Shown piece after piece: positions 35,937-47,089 of a stretch of 64,000 bases of DNA. The stretch's first letter is position 1, and each line of letters starts with the position of its first letter. Position numbers and translations under genes: made by a program. A model generated the notes under the pieces. The model did no database searches. It was not told the origin of the DNA and worked only from the letters and a program-made list of their open reading frames with translations. Origin of the DNA: Rhizophagus clarus (lineage: Eukaryota; Glomeromycota; Glomeromycetes; Glomerales; Glomeraceae). The stretch covers positions 310,001 to 374,000 of the forward strand of contig BLAL01000018.1 in assembly GCA_015698045.1 (NCBI GenBank), read 5' to 3'.

Positions 35937-36331
35937 ACTAAATTATACAGCAATCTTCCGTGTAAGTACTATACTATTTTTTTATTATATTTAATTCCAA
36001 GGATGTTATTTTTTTTGAAGAAATATGTTAGACTTCTGATAATCATTGAAGATAAAAATAATCTGAGAGAAAAAAAAAATTTTTATTTAATTATAAATTT
36101 GATTTACAGTATAATAACATTGATTTAATTTTGTAATATTTAGTTTCGAAATATTTGTTATTATCTATTTACTAGAATAAACTTGTATAAATAAATTTAA
36201 AATTTTCGACTCTTAGGATGATGTTGTCCATTATTAGATGTGCATCTAATTGCAGTTAGTACAGTTTTTTTAAAGGCTGTTACAATTTGAGATCCTGGTT
36301 TATAAATGTCAAAGTGGTAGGGTTCAAAAAA

Positions 36332-36467
36332 TCATATCGGCTGATCAGAAAAGTCTCCATAATTTTATATACTAATGACAATAAAGTAACCCATCAGTTA
36401 TATAATGAACCCATCAACTAAGCTTAAATATTAATTGGACCAATTTTCCAAATCAGCCGATATGTGA
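36332..36467. repeat. Inverted-repeat pair, possible small MITE
   Basis: TCATATCGGCTGAT (36332-36345) is matched by the inverted ATCAGCCGATATGTGA (36452-36467), 106 bp apart. A clear target duplication was not found. Confidence 0.5.
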
Positions 36468-36512
36468 TAAAAAAAATTACGTTAATTTACTGCGCATGCA
36501 AATCAAACGTAA

Positions 36513-36520
36513 TCACGTGA
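36513..36520. promoter_or_regulatory. TCACGTGA E-box upstream of uL2
   Basis: Perfect palindromic octamer, 326 bp upstream of the uL2 start codon. CACGTG is bound by fungal bHLH factors; the function here is inferred only. Confidence 0.35.
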
Positions 36521-36846
36521 AATGATACATCAACCACAAAAAAAAATTTGATCCACCGACTAGTTAATCTCCTCTTCCATATCCCAAAGATTTTTTATTT
36601 ATTTGGGGTGAATTTTACCGGTGAGAATTCTTTGCAATAATTATTTTCTTACTGATCTTTTGTTGTATACTTTCTTAGTATATTTTATAAATAATAAAAA
36701 TCAAATTTTTTGATATTAAATGATGGATGGAAGTTGCCTAGCTGTTAAATAGATTTTCTATGAATTTTATTAATTAAAAACTTAAGAAAAATATTCAGTT
36801 ATTAAAAATTATGGCAATTATAATTTAGATAATTTAATCCTTAAGG

Positions 36847-37798
36847 ATGGGTCGTGTTATTCGTTCTCAAAGAAAAGGTCCCGGTGGAATTTTCAAATCT
36901 CACACCAGACTTCGTAAAGGAGCTGCCAAATTAAGGCCTCTAGATTATGCCGAACGTCATGGATATATAAGAGGTATTGTTAAAGAAATTATTCACGATC
37001 CTGGCCGTGGTGCCCCTCTCGCTAAGGTTCAATTTCGTGATCCTTATCGGTATGTTAGAAATTCAGTATCAAACATTGTATCTCTAATTAATTTTAATTT
37101 AATCGAAAAAATATAAATGATAATCCGAACTTAATATAATTAACTTTATAGATATAAACTCCGTTTCCAGACATTTATTGCTACAGAAGGATTGCACACC
37201 GGCCAATTTATTTATTGCGGAAGAAAAGCCACTTTAACTGTTGGAAATGTGCTACCTGTTGGTTCTATGCCTGAAGGTACAATCATCTGTAACGTAGAAG
37301 AAAAGATTGGTGATCGTGGTGCTTTGGCTCGTGCTTCTGGCAACTACGCTACCATTATTGGTCATAATCATGATGAAGGCAAGACTCGTATTAAACTTCC
37401 ATCAGGTGCTAAGAAGGTGATCAATTCTAGTGCTCGTGCTACAATAGGTATTGTAGCTGGCGGAGGTCGTATTGATAAACCTCTACTTAAGGCTGGACGC
37501 GCATACCACAAATATCGTGTAAAGAGGAATTGCTGGCCCAAGACTCGTGGTGTTGCCATGAATCCTGTGGATCATCCTCACGGTGGTGGTAACCATCAAC
37601 ACATCGGTCATGCATCTACGGTCTCTCGGGAAAGTGCTCCTGGTCAAAAAGTATGTTGCCTTATTCTTTTAAATATTATATGAAATCTTTTTTTTTGTGA
37701 TCATTTATGAAATATCATGATTTGCATCTTAGGTTGGTTTAATTGCGGCCAGAAGAAGTGGTTTGCTTCGTGGTACAAACAAGGTCAAAACGGCGTAA
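36847..37798 (+). CDS. RPL8: 60S ribosomal protein uL2 (L8/L2)
   Basis: Core large-subunit protein at the peptidyl-transferase region. Exons 36847-37049, 37152-37650, 37733-37798, 768 nt, 255 residues, one more than yeast L2. The N-terminus [20 protein letters not shown] and C-terminal [13 protein letters not shown] are diagnostic. The invariant [19 protein letters not shown] contains the conserved His shared by all uL2 proteins. The frame is unbroken across both introns. Codon use is GC-richer than neighbours (many CGT, GGT, GCT), as expected for a highly expressed gene. Confidence 0.98.
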
Positions 37799-38597
37799 TT
37801 TACACGATACTTGCAAAATTAACAAAACGATCATGACAAATTATTTCTTAAAACAAATTAATAATATCTTAATCACGATTATTGTGGTTACAAATTTTTC
37901 TTATTGTAAAATAAAATTAAAAGACTATTCTTTTACAGCAATGGAGCAGATCGAATCACTCCTTATGTAATAATAAAATTCAATAAATGAATATCAATGT
38001 TATCAATTATTTTGCGAATTAATAGTGGATGATTTTTCAAACTAAATTGCAAACTTAATTGTAAGTGATATATCAAATTTTAATATGTTTATGCACATCT
38101 CATTTTTCGTTATAAAATCTTTAGATATACACTTATGATATTTGTTTATGATTAATTAAATTTTCCTCGTGAGGTTTTTCCCACGCAAATTTCCCCATAC
38201 ACAGTACAGCTTAAGGAGCGAAGAAACAAACATGCATGAACGTTCATTGGAATGGCGTAGCAGAATGGTTTGTGCAACTTATTGATTTATCAAATTTTCC
38301 GAGAATAGCCGAAGCCATTCTTTAAATAAAAATCTTCTCACGATTTTTTTATATTGATTAATAATTAAAAATTTTTTGGAATTTTTCACATTGGTATCAA
38401 TTCAACCTTACTTAATAAGTAGTAAAATAATGCCTTTTTTCACAGACCCTTCCGTATATCATTATAATAAAAAAAATTTAACAATAAAGAAATTTAACAA
38501 TAAAAAAAATTATTTATAAATTAATCTCATTTTGCAGCAGTTTTAATTTTTTTTTTTTTTTTTTTTGTATATTTTTTTTTTCTTTCGGAAACGCGCG
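37799..38597. other. Intergenic
   Basis: Spacer with uL2 3' UTR and AT-rich sequence. A T-run (38550-38565) precedes the small ORF. Nothing else recognised. Confidence 0.4.
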
Positions 38598-38810
38598 ATG
38601 TTGGAATTTTTAACGACTATAGCTTATATTTGTGCTTTTATAGTTATAGCACCAGCTTTTCTTCTCATATTATTTGACGTTTCGTTTCTGGCTGTAGTAT
38701 CTGCTTATAATATATTTAAAAGACTTGAATCGAAATATCGTTACGCTTCTGCTAAAACTTCATTAAGTGCTGCAAGTTTAACCAATGCAAATGTTTCCCT
38801 AAATCAGTAA
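38598..38810 (+). CDS. Small predicted membrane protein, unknown
   Basis: A 70-residue ORF beginning at ATG 38598 (MLEFLTTIAYICAFIV), with an upstream in-frame ATG at 38565 that falls in a T-rich run and is less likely. One long hydrophobic stretch covers residues 4-37, followed by KRLESKYRYASAKTS and a Ser/Ala/Asn-rich tail. Amino-acid balance is better than the AT-rich shadow ORFs around it, which is the main support. No family recognised. It may be one exon of a longer gene. Confidence 0.45.
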   Translation: MLEFLTTIAYICAFIVIAPAFLLILFDVSFLAVVSAYNIFKRLESKYRYASAKTSLSAASLTNANVSLNQ

Positions 38811-40178
38811 TAAAGAAATATTCCTCAGTAAGGATTGGAAATTTTTTTTAACTCAAAAGTTTTGGACTGCTGATCACATTACTAATAAATGCGTATTAAT
38901 AATTTACAGAAAAAAATTATCGGATTCTTAACAGCTTCCTGGCAATTGTCAACAACACTTTTAAAAAAAAAAATTTGTATATATTGTAATACGAAAAATC
39001 GATTCACCACAGACAGACTAATAATTCATGTTACCTTTTTTTTTGTAAATATTTTTTTTTTCAAATTTTGTTTCGTTTTTGTTATTCATAAAATAATATG
39101 ATTTTTTCGTAGCTTACAAAAAAGAAAGATCTTCACATATATCGTTAAGTAATTATTCTCTTCGTCATTTAATACATAATAGTAACATCATATCAATATA
39201 TCATAGACTCCTTGATTTTTAATAAATTACTTTAATTTTTAATCGATAAATATTAGAAAAGCCGTTCTTTATGATCTACGAATATTGTCAAATTACCATA
39301 TATAAAAATAGTGATTTCATACTATATCCTCATTAGGTAAATCCGCAAAAAAGCATATCTACATATATTATTCGACCTTTCACAGTATCTTGAATCCAGA
39401 CATGCTTGAAACATGATTATCTCTGATCATCATAAGCCATTTTCTAATTGTGTTCCAACTTTCGGAACTGAAAAAAATAGACCTACCAAAAAAAAATAGA
39501 ATAAAAGAATCGAACCACTACTTTTAAAAATGTCCGCTGCACGTGCCCTATATAATTAATTGAATGGAAAAATCACATGCGTCTTAAAATTGTAATGTCG
39601 ATCAACTTCGCCAAGACATTTATCAAAGTATTCCAGATGAATCCCAACCATCGTTGTTAACCGCGCGGCGCCATTTGGAAGAAAGAACATCTTTCCCGCT
39701 TCTGTTAAAGTAAGCCCAGTTTCAATTGTAAATCAATTTATTAATTATCTTACACTCGAAATCTGAGATATGATATATCTAGTACGCTAAAAAAAAACTA
39801 ACATTTAATCAGACGGTGGGTTGACTAGCCTACACATTTTCAAATCCCGATGAAGCCATTTAGCTTTAGCGCGATTTGAACTGCCCTATAATTAAAATGT
39901 TCAGTGGCATGATCGCCTGGCGTCTTTTTTAAATCTAAAAATCAAATAAGCGTACATTTGTAAAACACTAATCAAATAGCATATATATTTTATATAGTTA
40001 ATTCGTCATGCCATTGTCTTGTTACACATGAAAGTTCATTATCGTACCAACGTACAAATGTAATTGTGATCTCGATCACATCAAAATTTCCTTTAATAAG
40101 TTAAGGGTTCGAAATTTTTTTAAAAAGTTTTTAAAATTATTTTGTAGAAAAAAAAATTTTTTTTTCTTTTCTTCAAAT
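38811..40178. other. Intergenic with exon-like relic
   Basis: Mostly AT-rich, but 39598-39712 is less AT-rich and reads in one frame DQLRQDIYQSIPDESQPSLL and then ARRHLEERTSFPLLL, followed directly by a GTAAGC donor-like site. No partner exon was found on either side. It could be a gene relic or an unrecognised exon. Confidence 0.4.
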
Positions 40179-41287
40179 ATGAACAATAACAATACGTTAG
40201 AAAACTCGTTTAATGCGAGTTACGAAGAACTTAATTTTGTAGAAAAAGCATGGATAAACTATTTTAATTTATTTGAAAGTGAAGCGATAGCGACAGCAGT
40301 AATCGCTTTTCTAATGCATGAAATTGTTTATTTTGGACGTTGTATTCCGTTTTTTATCGCAGACTATATACCAAGTTTCGCTAAGTATAAATTACAACCA
40401 GTAAGTAAAATATTTGATGTTTTTCCTTTCCTCTTTTTTTTTTAAAAATAAAAAAATGAAAAAAGAAAAAAAATTTTAATAAAAATTATTTTTGTAGGCC
40501 AAAGTTAATACAGCAAAAGAACAATGGACATGCTTAAAATCAGTGTTAACTAGTCATTTTCTAATAGAATTACCATTAATTTTTGGATTTCATCCTGTAG
40601 CAACATTCTTTGGTATGGAAATTACAACAGTACCATTTCCACACTGGCAAACTATGTGTTATCAAATAGCATTATTTTTTGTAATGGAAGATACTTTTCA
40701 TTATTGGTTCCATAGACTGTTACATTATGGACCTTTCTACAGATATATTCATAAACAACATCACGAATATTCTGCTCCATTTGGGTTGGTGGGTGTTATC
40801 CTTCTATTTAGAGAAAATAAAATAAAATAAAATAAAACAAAATTTTTTCCTAATATTTCCTCTATTCGCCATATTTCAGGCAGCAGAATACGCACACCCA
40901 CTCGAAGTACTTATTTTAGGTACAGGTACAATAGGAGGACCATTATTATGGGTATCAATTACACGTAATTTACATCTTATAACAGTATTCATTTGGATTA
41001 GTTTAAGATTATTTCAAGCTATTGATGCACATTCTGGTTATGATTTTCCTTGGTCTTTAAGGCACTTTTTACCGTTTTGGGCGGGAGCCGAACACCATGA
41101 TTATCATCATATGGCTTTTGTTAACTGTTTCTCTACATCGTTTAGATGGTGGGATCATTTAATGGGTACTGATTTAAAATATAAAGCTTATAGACAAAAG
41201 AGAGAAGAACAAGCTGATGAATTAAAAGCTGCTGCTACTAGCGGTAGTACGACTGCCTCATCTTCTGGCAGTAAGAAATCCAATTAA
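40179..41287 (+). CDS. ERG25: C4-methylsterol monooxygenase (ERG25)
   Basis: Di-iron ER membrane oxygenase that starts removal of the C4 methyl groups in sterol synthesis. Exons 40179-40400, 40498-40788, 40880-41287, 921 nt, 306 residues (yeast 309). Three His clusters bind iron: HRLLH, HKQHH and HHDYHH. Supporting motifs are [20 protein letters not shown] and [19 protein letters not shown]. Hydrophobic segments flank the first cluster. The C-terminal tail is Ser/Lys-rich (SSSGSKKSN) and lacks a classic KKxx signal. The donor of intron 2 (GTGGGT) was chosen because it joins APFGL to AAEYAHP in frame. Confidence 0.96.
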
Positions 41288-41578
41288 CTATTGTATTTGT
41301 ATTTGTATTTGGATTGGAACGTAATGTTTGTATCTTATATTAACTGAAAATGTATAACAATAATGATTTATTTTGTTTTAAATTATTACGAATCAAAGAA
41401 AAAAATTTTAAAATATGTTTATAGTCTATTTTCAAATTATACAAGTAATATTAAATATTTCTGGTTCTTGATTGCTTCCCGTAATAGTAACCCAAATCCC
41501 TCTACGATTAATCCAAAAAAAAAAAAAAGATTACGAGTATTATATTATATGAGAAGAAACAAAATTAATTTAAATTAT
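41288..41578. other. Convergent 3' intergenic region
   Basis: AT-rich spacer between ERG25 and the phosphoesterase gene. Nothing recognised. Confidence 0.4.
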
Positions 41579-43162
41579 CTAATTTATATTGGTCAAAATA
41601 TTATTACAACTGTTCCTTCTGACAATTTTCTTTGTCTGTTTTTCTCGGGATAGTAAAAGTTTTTTAAGGTTGTTTGGAAATGTTATATTAAGATCCGCTG
41701 ATATATATCGAATTATCCACCCTAATATAACTATAACGTCCGTTATGACCACAACCCATGGTATATGATTTATCACAAAAGGACATGATGAATAATTGTA
41801 TTCGAATTCTGTTTCAAACAAATAACGAATTAACGCTTGCAAAGAGAAAGGAGGATTATAAAATTTTAAATTCTTTTCATACCTTCTGAACCATCTTTAT
41901 TCATTTTTCTGTTGATTTCAAATAAACCAGCATTACCACTATACGCTCCCATAACAGATCTTACTGTAACTTCTCTTACAATCCAAATGTTTTCTTTCAA
42001 TTTACCATTTTCAGTATAATCATCCTTTAAAATTATTTGATTTTTTTCTTTTTCAAAATCTAGAGTTCTATAATTATTTATTAAATATTCATTATTTTCT
42101 TTCATTCTTACTACGTGAGTAACATCACAACCTTCATGATCATGACCTGCAAAAATAAATTTAGGTCTTAGTCTAGTTAATATAAATTCCGATGAATTTT
42201 GTAAAAGATGATTCTGTTCCGTTATAAAATTGCCAGTATCATCATAAATTGTCATTGGGCCATCTACACAAATTCCTTCCTCTTTATATATTGGTATATG
42301 TGTTAGGAAAATTAATGGTGTTCGGTAATTATCTTTCTCTCTTTCTTCTGCCAAATTATCTAATAATGACCATGTTTCAGAACGTGATATTTCATCTAAT
42401 GCAGGTCCATCCACACTCATGGAGTTTATTACGGACACTTTATGTCCTTTTTTCTTGTTTGAATGAATCCAATCCAAAAAATTCATTTGTCCAAATTCAT
42501 TCTTCCACCTATTTACTCTATATTGATTAATGTCCCAATTATAACCTATGTCATGGTTTCCCGTTAGATTAATAAACTTGTGATTATATTCCTAAAGGAT
42601 TTTTTTTTTTTTTTTAGAATCGATTAAAAAAGTTGATTAAAAAATTTGTTAAACTAACCTTTCTTGGATCACCAAAAATCCATTTATATCTTTTTACACG
42701 TTCGTCAAATTCTTTTTGACCTATCCATTGACTCGAGAATAAATCACCAAGAACTATAGTATGTGTGGGTTTACGAGTAAATAAAGAATAAGGTGATACG
42801 AATGATGTGTATATATGTCGAAGATAGATGTCATTGGCCCACACATCAATTTCGCCTAATAATTAAAGGAATTAGTCATCGTCTAAAGAAAAGTCGTTTC
42901 TTTCGTACTCACCTCTCTTTCCTTGTCTAAATATTTTCGCATCTCCTTCAATTTGTGGGTCGGCTAAGAACAATACTCTTGCTTCAGCGTCTATAATATA
43001 GACGGAAAGAATTGGTTTATTATCCTTAATAAAGGAAATTTCTTAGATTTTACGCATACCTTTCCATTTCCATCCGCAAAAAGCCGTATAATAATATAGA
43101 TATAGCGTCGCTCCCAGAGCGGTTATTGTTAATGATTGGTGAAGGATGGAAAGGAAATGCAT
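41579..43162 (-). CDS. TED1: TED1/CDC1/PGAP5-like membrane metallophosphoesterase
   Basis: Minus-strand exons 43162-43060, 42990-42913, 42855-42659, 42591-41883, 41835-41579, 1344 nt, 447 residues. An N-terminal membrane helix (TALGATLYLYYYTAF) precedes a calcineurin-like domain: VLFLADPQIEGD, HTIVLGDLFSSQW, INLTGNHDIGYN, IFLTHIPIY and FIFAGHDHEGCD. These carry the metal ligands (D-x-H replaced by D-x-Q in the first block, GD, GNHD, H, GHDH). A second helix (VVVITDVIVILGWII) is near the C-terminus. PGAP5/Ted1/Cdc1 trim ethanolamine phosphate from GPI glycans in the ER, aiding cargo export. Which of Ted1 or Cdc1 is the closer relative is not certain. Confidence 0.88.
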
Positions 43163-43417
43163 ATTTTCGAAAGAAAGGAAGGGTTAAAGATATTTCAAGT
43201 TATATATGACTTATTTCTAAGAGACTTAAATAAGACATCTTACGGCTTTTATTTTTATATATAGATAATTTTTGTGCAATGCGATTTATTAAGGGATGCA
43301 TTGTGGATCCGTTTTGAATATCTATTTTAAAGTGTGTATTTTTATCATCATCTATTTTTATTTTAATCCGTTACGTAGTTTTTTACGTTAATAAATATAT
43401 AACTGATATTAGATAAT

Positions 43418-44054
43418 ATGAACGACAATAATTTTCCTTTACCACCAAGAAAATCTCCTCAGAATGCGAGAGAAGCTCAGATATTATATGATCGTATAAG
43501 AAAGATAGCTTTATTGTAATATATGATATTTAGTTAATATGCTATATATATCAAATTTGTAAGTTAAAGCATGTGGTCTTTTTTATAGGTTGGATTCAAT
43601 CCCTTTACAAGGAACTAACTTACCATTTGGTTTGGAGTCAATAATAGGTTTTATTGTACCGACGATTGGTATAGTTTATATAAGTTAATTATGTTCCCGC
43701 CCATCAATTAGTAAGATTTAATTTATTTAATTTGTTCATGTCTATAGGTGACATTGTCGGATTAATTTTAGGACTATATCAAATTTATTTGATAAGTTTC
43801 TTCGACGTGCCATTACCTCTTTTATTAAGAATGTTTATGCATGTTTTAATTGATTGCATTATTGGAATTGTACCTATTGTTGGTAAGTAAACAATTTAAA
43901 CTTCAATATTTTCTCCATTATTAATCTCTTTTTGTTAGGTGACGTTATCGATGTCTTTTATAAAGCAAATATTTATAATTTGAATATTCTCGAAACTTGG
44001 CTAAAACAAAAATATGGAAATAATATAAGGATATATGAAAAATCACGGAACTAG
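43418..44054 (+). CDS. DUF4112 family membrane protein
   Basis: Exons 43418-43515, 43589-43668, 43748-43882, 43939-44054, 429 nt, 142 residues. The N-terminus is short and polar (MNDNNFPLPPRKSPQNARE), followed by IPLQGTNLPFGLESIIGFIVP, then GDIVGLILGLYQIYLISF and DCIIGIVPIVGDVIDVFYKAN. The repeated pattern P-x-x-G-D-x-x-D/G is diagnostic of DUF4112, a small integral membrane family of unknown function found in fungi and bacteria. All three introns are phase 1 or 2 and join conserved residues, which supports the model. Confidence 0.87.
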
Positions 44055-44289
44055 CGTTTGTTTGTGTCTTGAATGTATATAACATAAATTAATTGCTTTC
44101 TGTTTATTAATATCTGTTTAATACACCAAGTAAATAAATAGATTTTGAATTACTTCAATTATTTAAAAGATATTTTACAATCTTTTTTTTTTCAATTAAT
44201 ATATTAATTTTATTCATTTATTTATTACATCTAAAGCTTATTTTTGATATAAAGTTTTTTTTTTGTCTTATAAAAAAGTTATTCTCAAA

Positions 44290-46495
44290 TCATAATCGCC
44301 AAGCTTTATCAACATTCATTGCTTCAACGGCGCTTTTGTAGCCGCCATTTTTTGTTAATGCTCGTTTCTTAAATCCTAAAATTGCTTCATAGTAATCATA
44401 TTGATCACTGTCTTTTTTCGGTTTATCCAACTTCTTCTCGGTCAACAACTTACAAGAGATATAATGGAGCCACTATGTATTAAATATAATGTTAGCTGTT
44501 GACATGTGATAAAAAAAAAACAGAAAAATACTTACAATCACGTTAGTCCTCGGCCAAAAAGACCTCCAGTCAGCCTTAGATTCTTCTCGCATCATACGGT
44601 AGACATCATACTGATAATCTCCTGAAAAATTGCGTGAACAATTTAATTTGTTAAATAATTGGAGCACAAAAATGACTTACCTTCCCCAATAAAATATTCA
44701 TCATTTAATATATTTACGTAGATAACTTCGTCCTCTAAATAATATTAACGGTGAAAAGATAACTAACGCGATATTGTAAATTAGACAGGTGCTCTGTAGT
44801 TTAACAAACCATATTCCATCCGAGATAACGTATAATCTATAATACAAGCTCGCACTCCAAAAGTTTCGACTTCAACATTCGCGTCATCTAAATGCACGTT
44901 ATATGATATAGACTTGATTTTTGTCGGCTTTATTGTAATATTCCCCCAATGTAAATCACGATGCTCAATAGTATTAAAAGAAATTCTTTAGGTAAGTTAT
45001 CGTATTAAGTATGATTTAATTTTAAAGAAGAAATATCTTACTTCAAATCTTAATGTCTAAAAGAGAAAAACATGTAAGTAATAGTTTTTTGAAAAGCAAA
45101 AACAATTAATGAATGCCAACCTTTTCAGCTTGTGCTGTACTCCAACCAATTTGTGTCAGTATACTCCACGCCTGTGTCCAATTTTTTAATTTTATGTGTT
45201 CAAGGTCTATACCTCCGTATTCAACAATTAACACGGCATACAATTGTTTTTCATTATAAAAATCTTCACAAGACACGCTCAATTAGCTTCAAACAATGTA
45301 ATACGTAAAAAAAAAAAAAAAATAAAATAAATAAAAAATAAAATTAAAATTATACCTGGACGATTGTTCTCTGATTTATATTTTTTGTGCCATATGTCCC
45401 ATTCATTTAATAAAACTTCTGGATATGACCCACGACAAATACCAACTCTTAACAGATATATAAATTAATTATGTTGTCCATATATATATATATATACGTA
45501 AGAAAGAACAGTAAATAACTTACCCATATAATTTTAAGAAGCCAATCCGCAATTCCGGATCAAGACCAGTTCGTCCGCCCAATATTGACGTCGTTTTAAT
45601 TTCTTGAGTTATATCGCTTATACTACATTGTTCTTCTCCTGTCCCAAAAGGAATAATTTTGAGGACACATTTCACTCTTGTAGAAGTAAAATTGGGCGCG
45701 TATGTCATATAAACTTCAGAGAAGCTTGCTTCTCCTATTTTCGTGGATCTGTTGAGGCAGCTTAAAACAATAATGCGAGGCCTCAAACGTGAATATATTG
45801 AAAATACAAAAACAATATCTCTACTAAAGTTCCACCCACTCTGTCCCAAGGAATTCTTCAAAGGTCCATAATCTATCTTGATCACTAATTCTTAATAATC
45901 TCATTAAATCATCAATTTGCTCATGTTTAACCAATTTAACAATCTCTAAGTACTTATAAGACAACTCTGTTTCGAGTTGGTCATTAAGGCTACTATACAA
46001 ATTCTCTTTTTCATAATTTAAAAGCGTGGAGTGGCCTGAAGGCAAAGTATTTAATTTGTTTAACGGTGTGATGATTACTAGTGGTTCGTTACAATGATTT
46101 TTTTTTTCGTGCTTCTTTGGTGTCAATGGCATTCTGCTTGGAGATGCCGTTTTTTCTCTGACCATGGTCTTGTATGTTGAATGTTTTGGAGAAAAATTTT
46201 GTGAAGGTTGAACAGGATGTTTATACTTGGTGAAACCTTTTGTAAACTTTTTCTTTTGTTTTGTTGGTTTCTTTTCTGCATTGTCACTAGCAATATCTTT
46301 ATTCTTTTGAGATTTGGATGTTGTGCTTTTATTTGAAGCGGAGTTTTTCTTTTTTGCTGTACCATTAATTGGTTTGTTTCCTGATAAGTTAATGGTCTCT
46401 CCTAATTTTTCGTCCATTTCACAGTTCAAAGTGTTATTATTAACAACGCGTTCGCTATCGTTTTTCCCGTATGTCTTAATTGTTTTTGTCGTCAT
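44290..46495 (-). CDS. HASPIN: Haspin-type histone H3 Thr3 kinase
   Basis: Mitotic kinase that phosphorylates histone H3 Thr3 to recruit the chromosomal passenger complex. Nine minus-strand exons: 46495-45840, 45748-45524, 45447-45356, 45263-45121, 45056-45042 (15-nt microexon), 44963-44810, 44734-44681, 44621-44536, 44472-44290. Total 1608 nt, 535 residues. Residues 1-215 are Lys/Thr/Ser-rich and disordered. The kinase starts at KIGEASFSEVY and includes the VAIK-like KCVLKIIPFG. Catalytic loop FEHRDLHWGNITI and the haspin-specific IIDYTLSRMEY (DYT in place of DFG) are present. The tail ends VEAMNVDKAWRL. The N-terminal 17 codons lie in the first unit of a four-unit tandem repeat (46450-46789). 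Donors at 45839 and 45120 are atypical. Confidence 0.9.
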
Positions 46496-46789
46496 CGCAA
46501 AAAAGTTTACTTTTATTGAAAAAAAAACCGTTTGCTATCGTTCTTCCCGTACGTTACGCTTTAATTGTTTTTGTCGTCTCAAAAGGTTTGTTTTATTACT
46601 GAAAAAGAGACCGTTCGCTATTCGTTCTTCCCGTTCTTCCCGTACGCTCTAATTGTCTTTGTCGTCGTTCTACAAAAAGGTTTGTTTTATTATTGAAACG
46701 GCAAACCGTTCTTCTTGTATATCACTGAATAACTGAATTGTTTTTTTGTCGTTGTCCCAAAAGGTTTATTTGATTTAAAAAGGAAAACC
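46450..46789. repeat. Four tandem 80-95-bp units covering the haspin start codon
   Basis: Units begin at 46450, 46530, 46613 and 46708, each starting GTTCGCTATCGTTCTTCCCG or a variant, then AATTGTTTTTGTCGTC, AAAAGGTTTGTTTTATT and a CC end. Unit 1 (reverse strand) encodes MTTKTIKTYGKNDSER, the haspin N-terminus. Units 2-4 have lost the ATG or gained stops and now form 5' UTR or promoter sequence. Confidence 0.75.
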
Positions 46790-47089
46790 GTGAAATGGGA
46801 AAAAATGGAAAACAATGGTTTATATATATGCATGTGGATGATTAAACTGTTTTGATACAAACCAAATTTGGTCCAAATTAGGTCATGTGGCAACCTCCTA
46901 GGGAGTACCATTCATACACTATTCATACCATACCTTCGGGAGTTCGGGTTAAAAAAAAAAGATAAGTCGATACGCATATTTGTAAACTCAGTTTTTAGTC
47001 CTATAGTTTCGTTAAATTCGGTTTATTAACAATTTTATAACAAGCTAAGCCTTTTTACAAAGTTAAACGTTTTTGGCTTTATCGCAAAA
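46790..47089. promoter_or_regulatory. Divergent intergenic region haspin / LRR
   Basis: About 300 bp upstream of the LRR gene, next to the haspin repeat array. AT-rich with no named motif. Confidence 0.35.

Larger units (their letters stand above)
35937..36846. other. Intergenic / uL2 upstream region
   Basis: Holds the hairpin at 36332-36467, a short minus-strand open segment at 36336-36197 (reads FDIYKPGSQIVTAFKK, ending SRKF stop), the E-box octamer at 36513-36520, and the AT-rich 5' region of the uL2 gene. A possible 5'-UTR intron donor (GTGAGA) lies at 36621. No complete gene is supported. Confidence 0.45.

Noticed and set aside
39880..39960. tRNA-like sequence on the minus strand (GTTCAAATC T-arm-like motif)
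   Set aside because: A full cloverleaf with acceptor stem and anticodon arm could not be built. At most a decayed tRNA-derived fragment.
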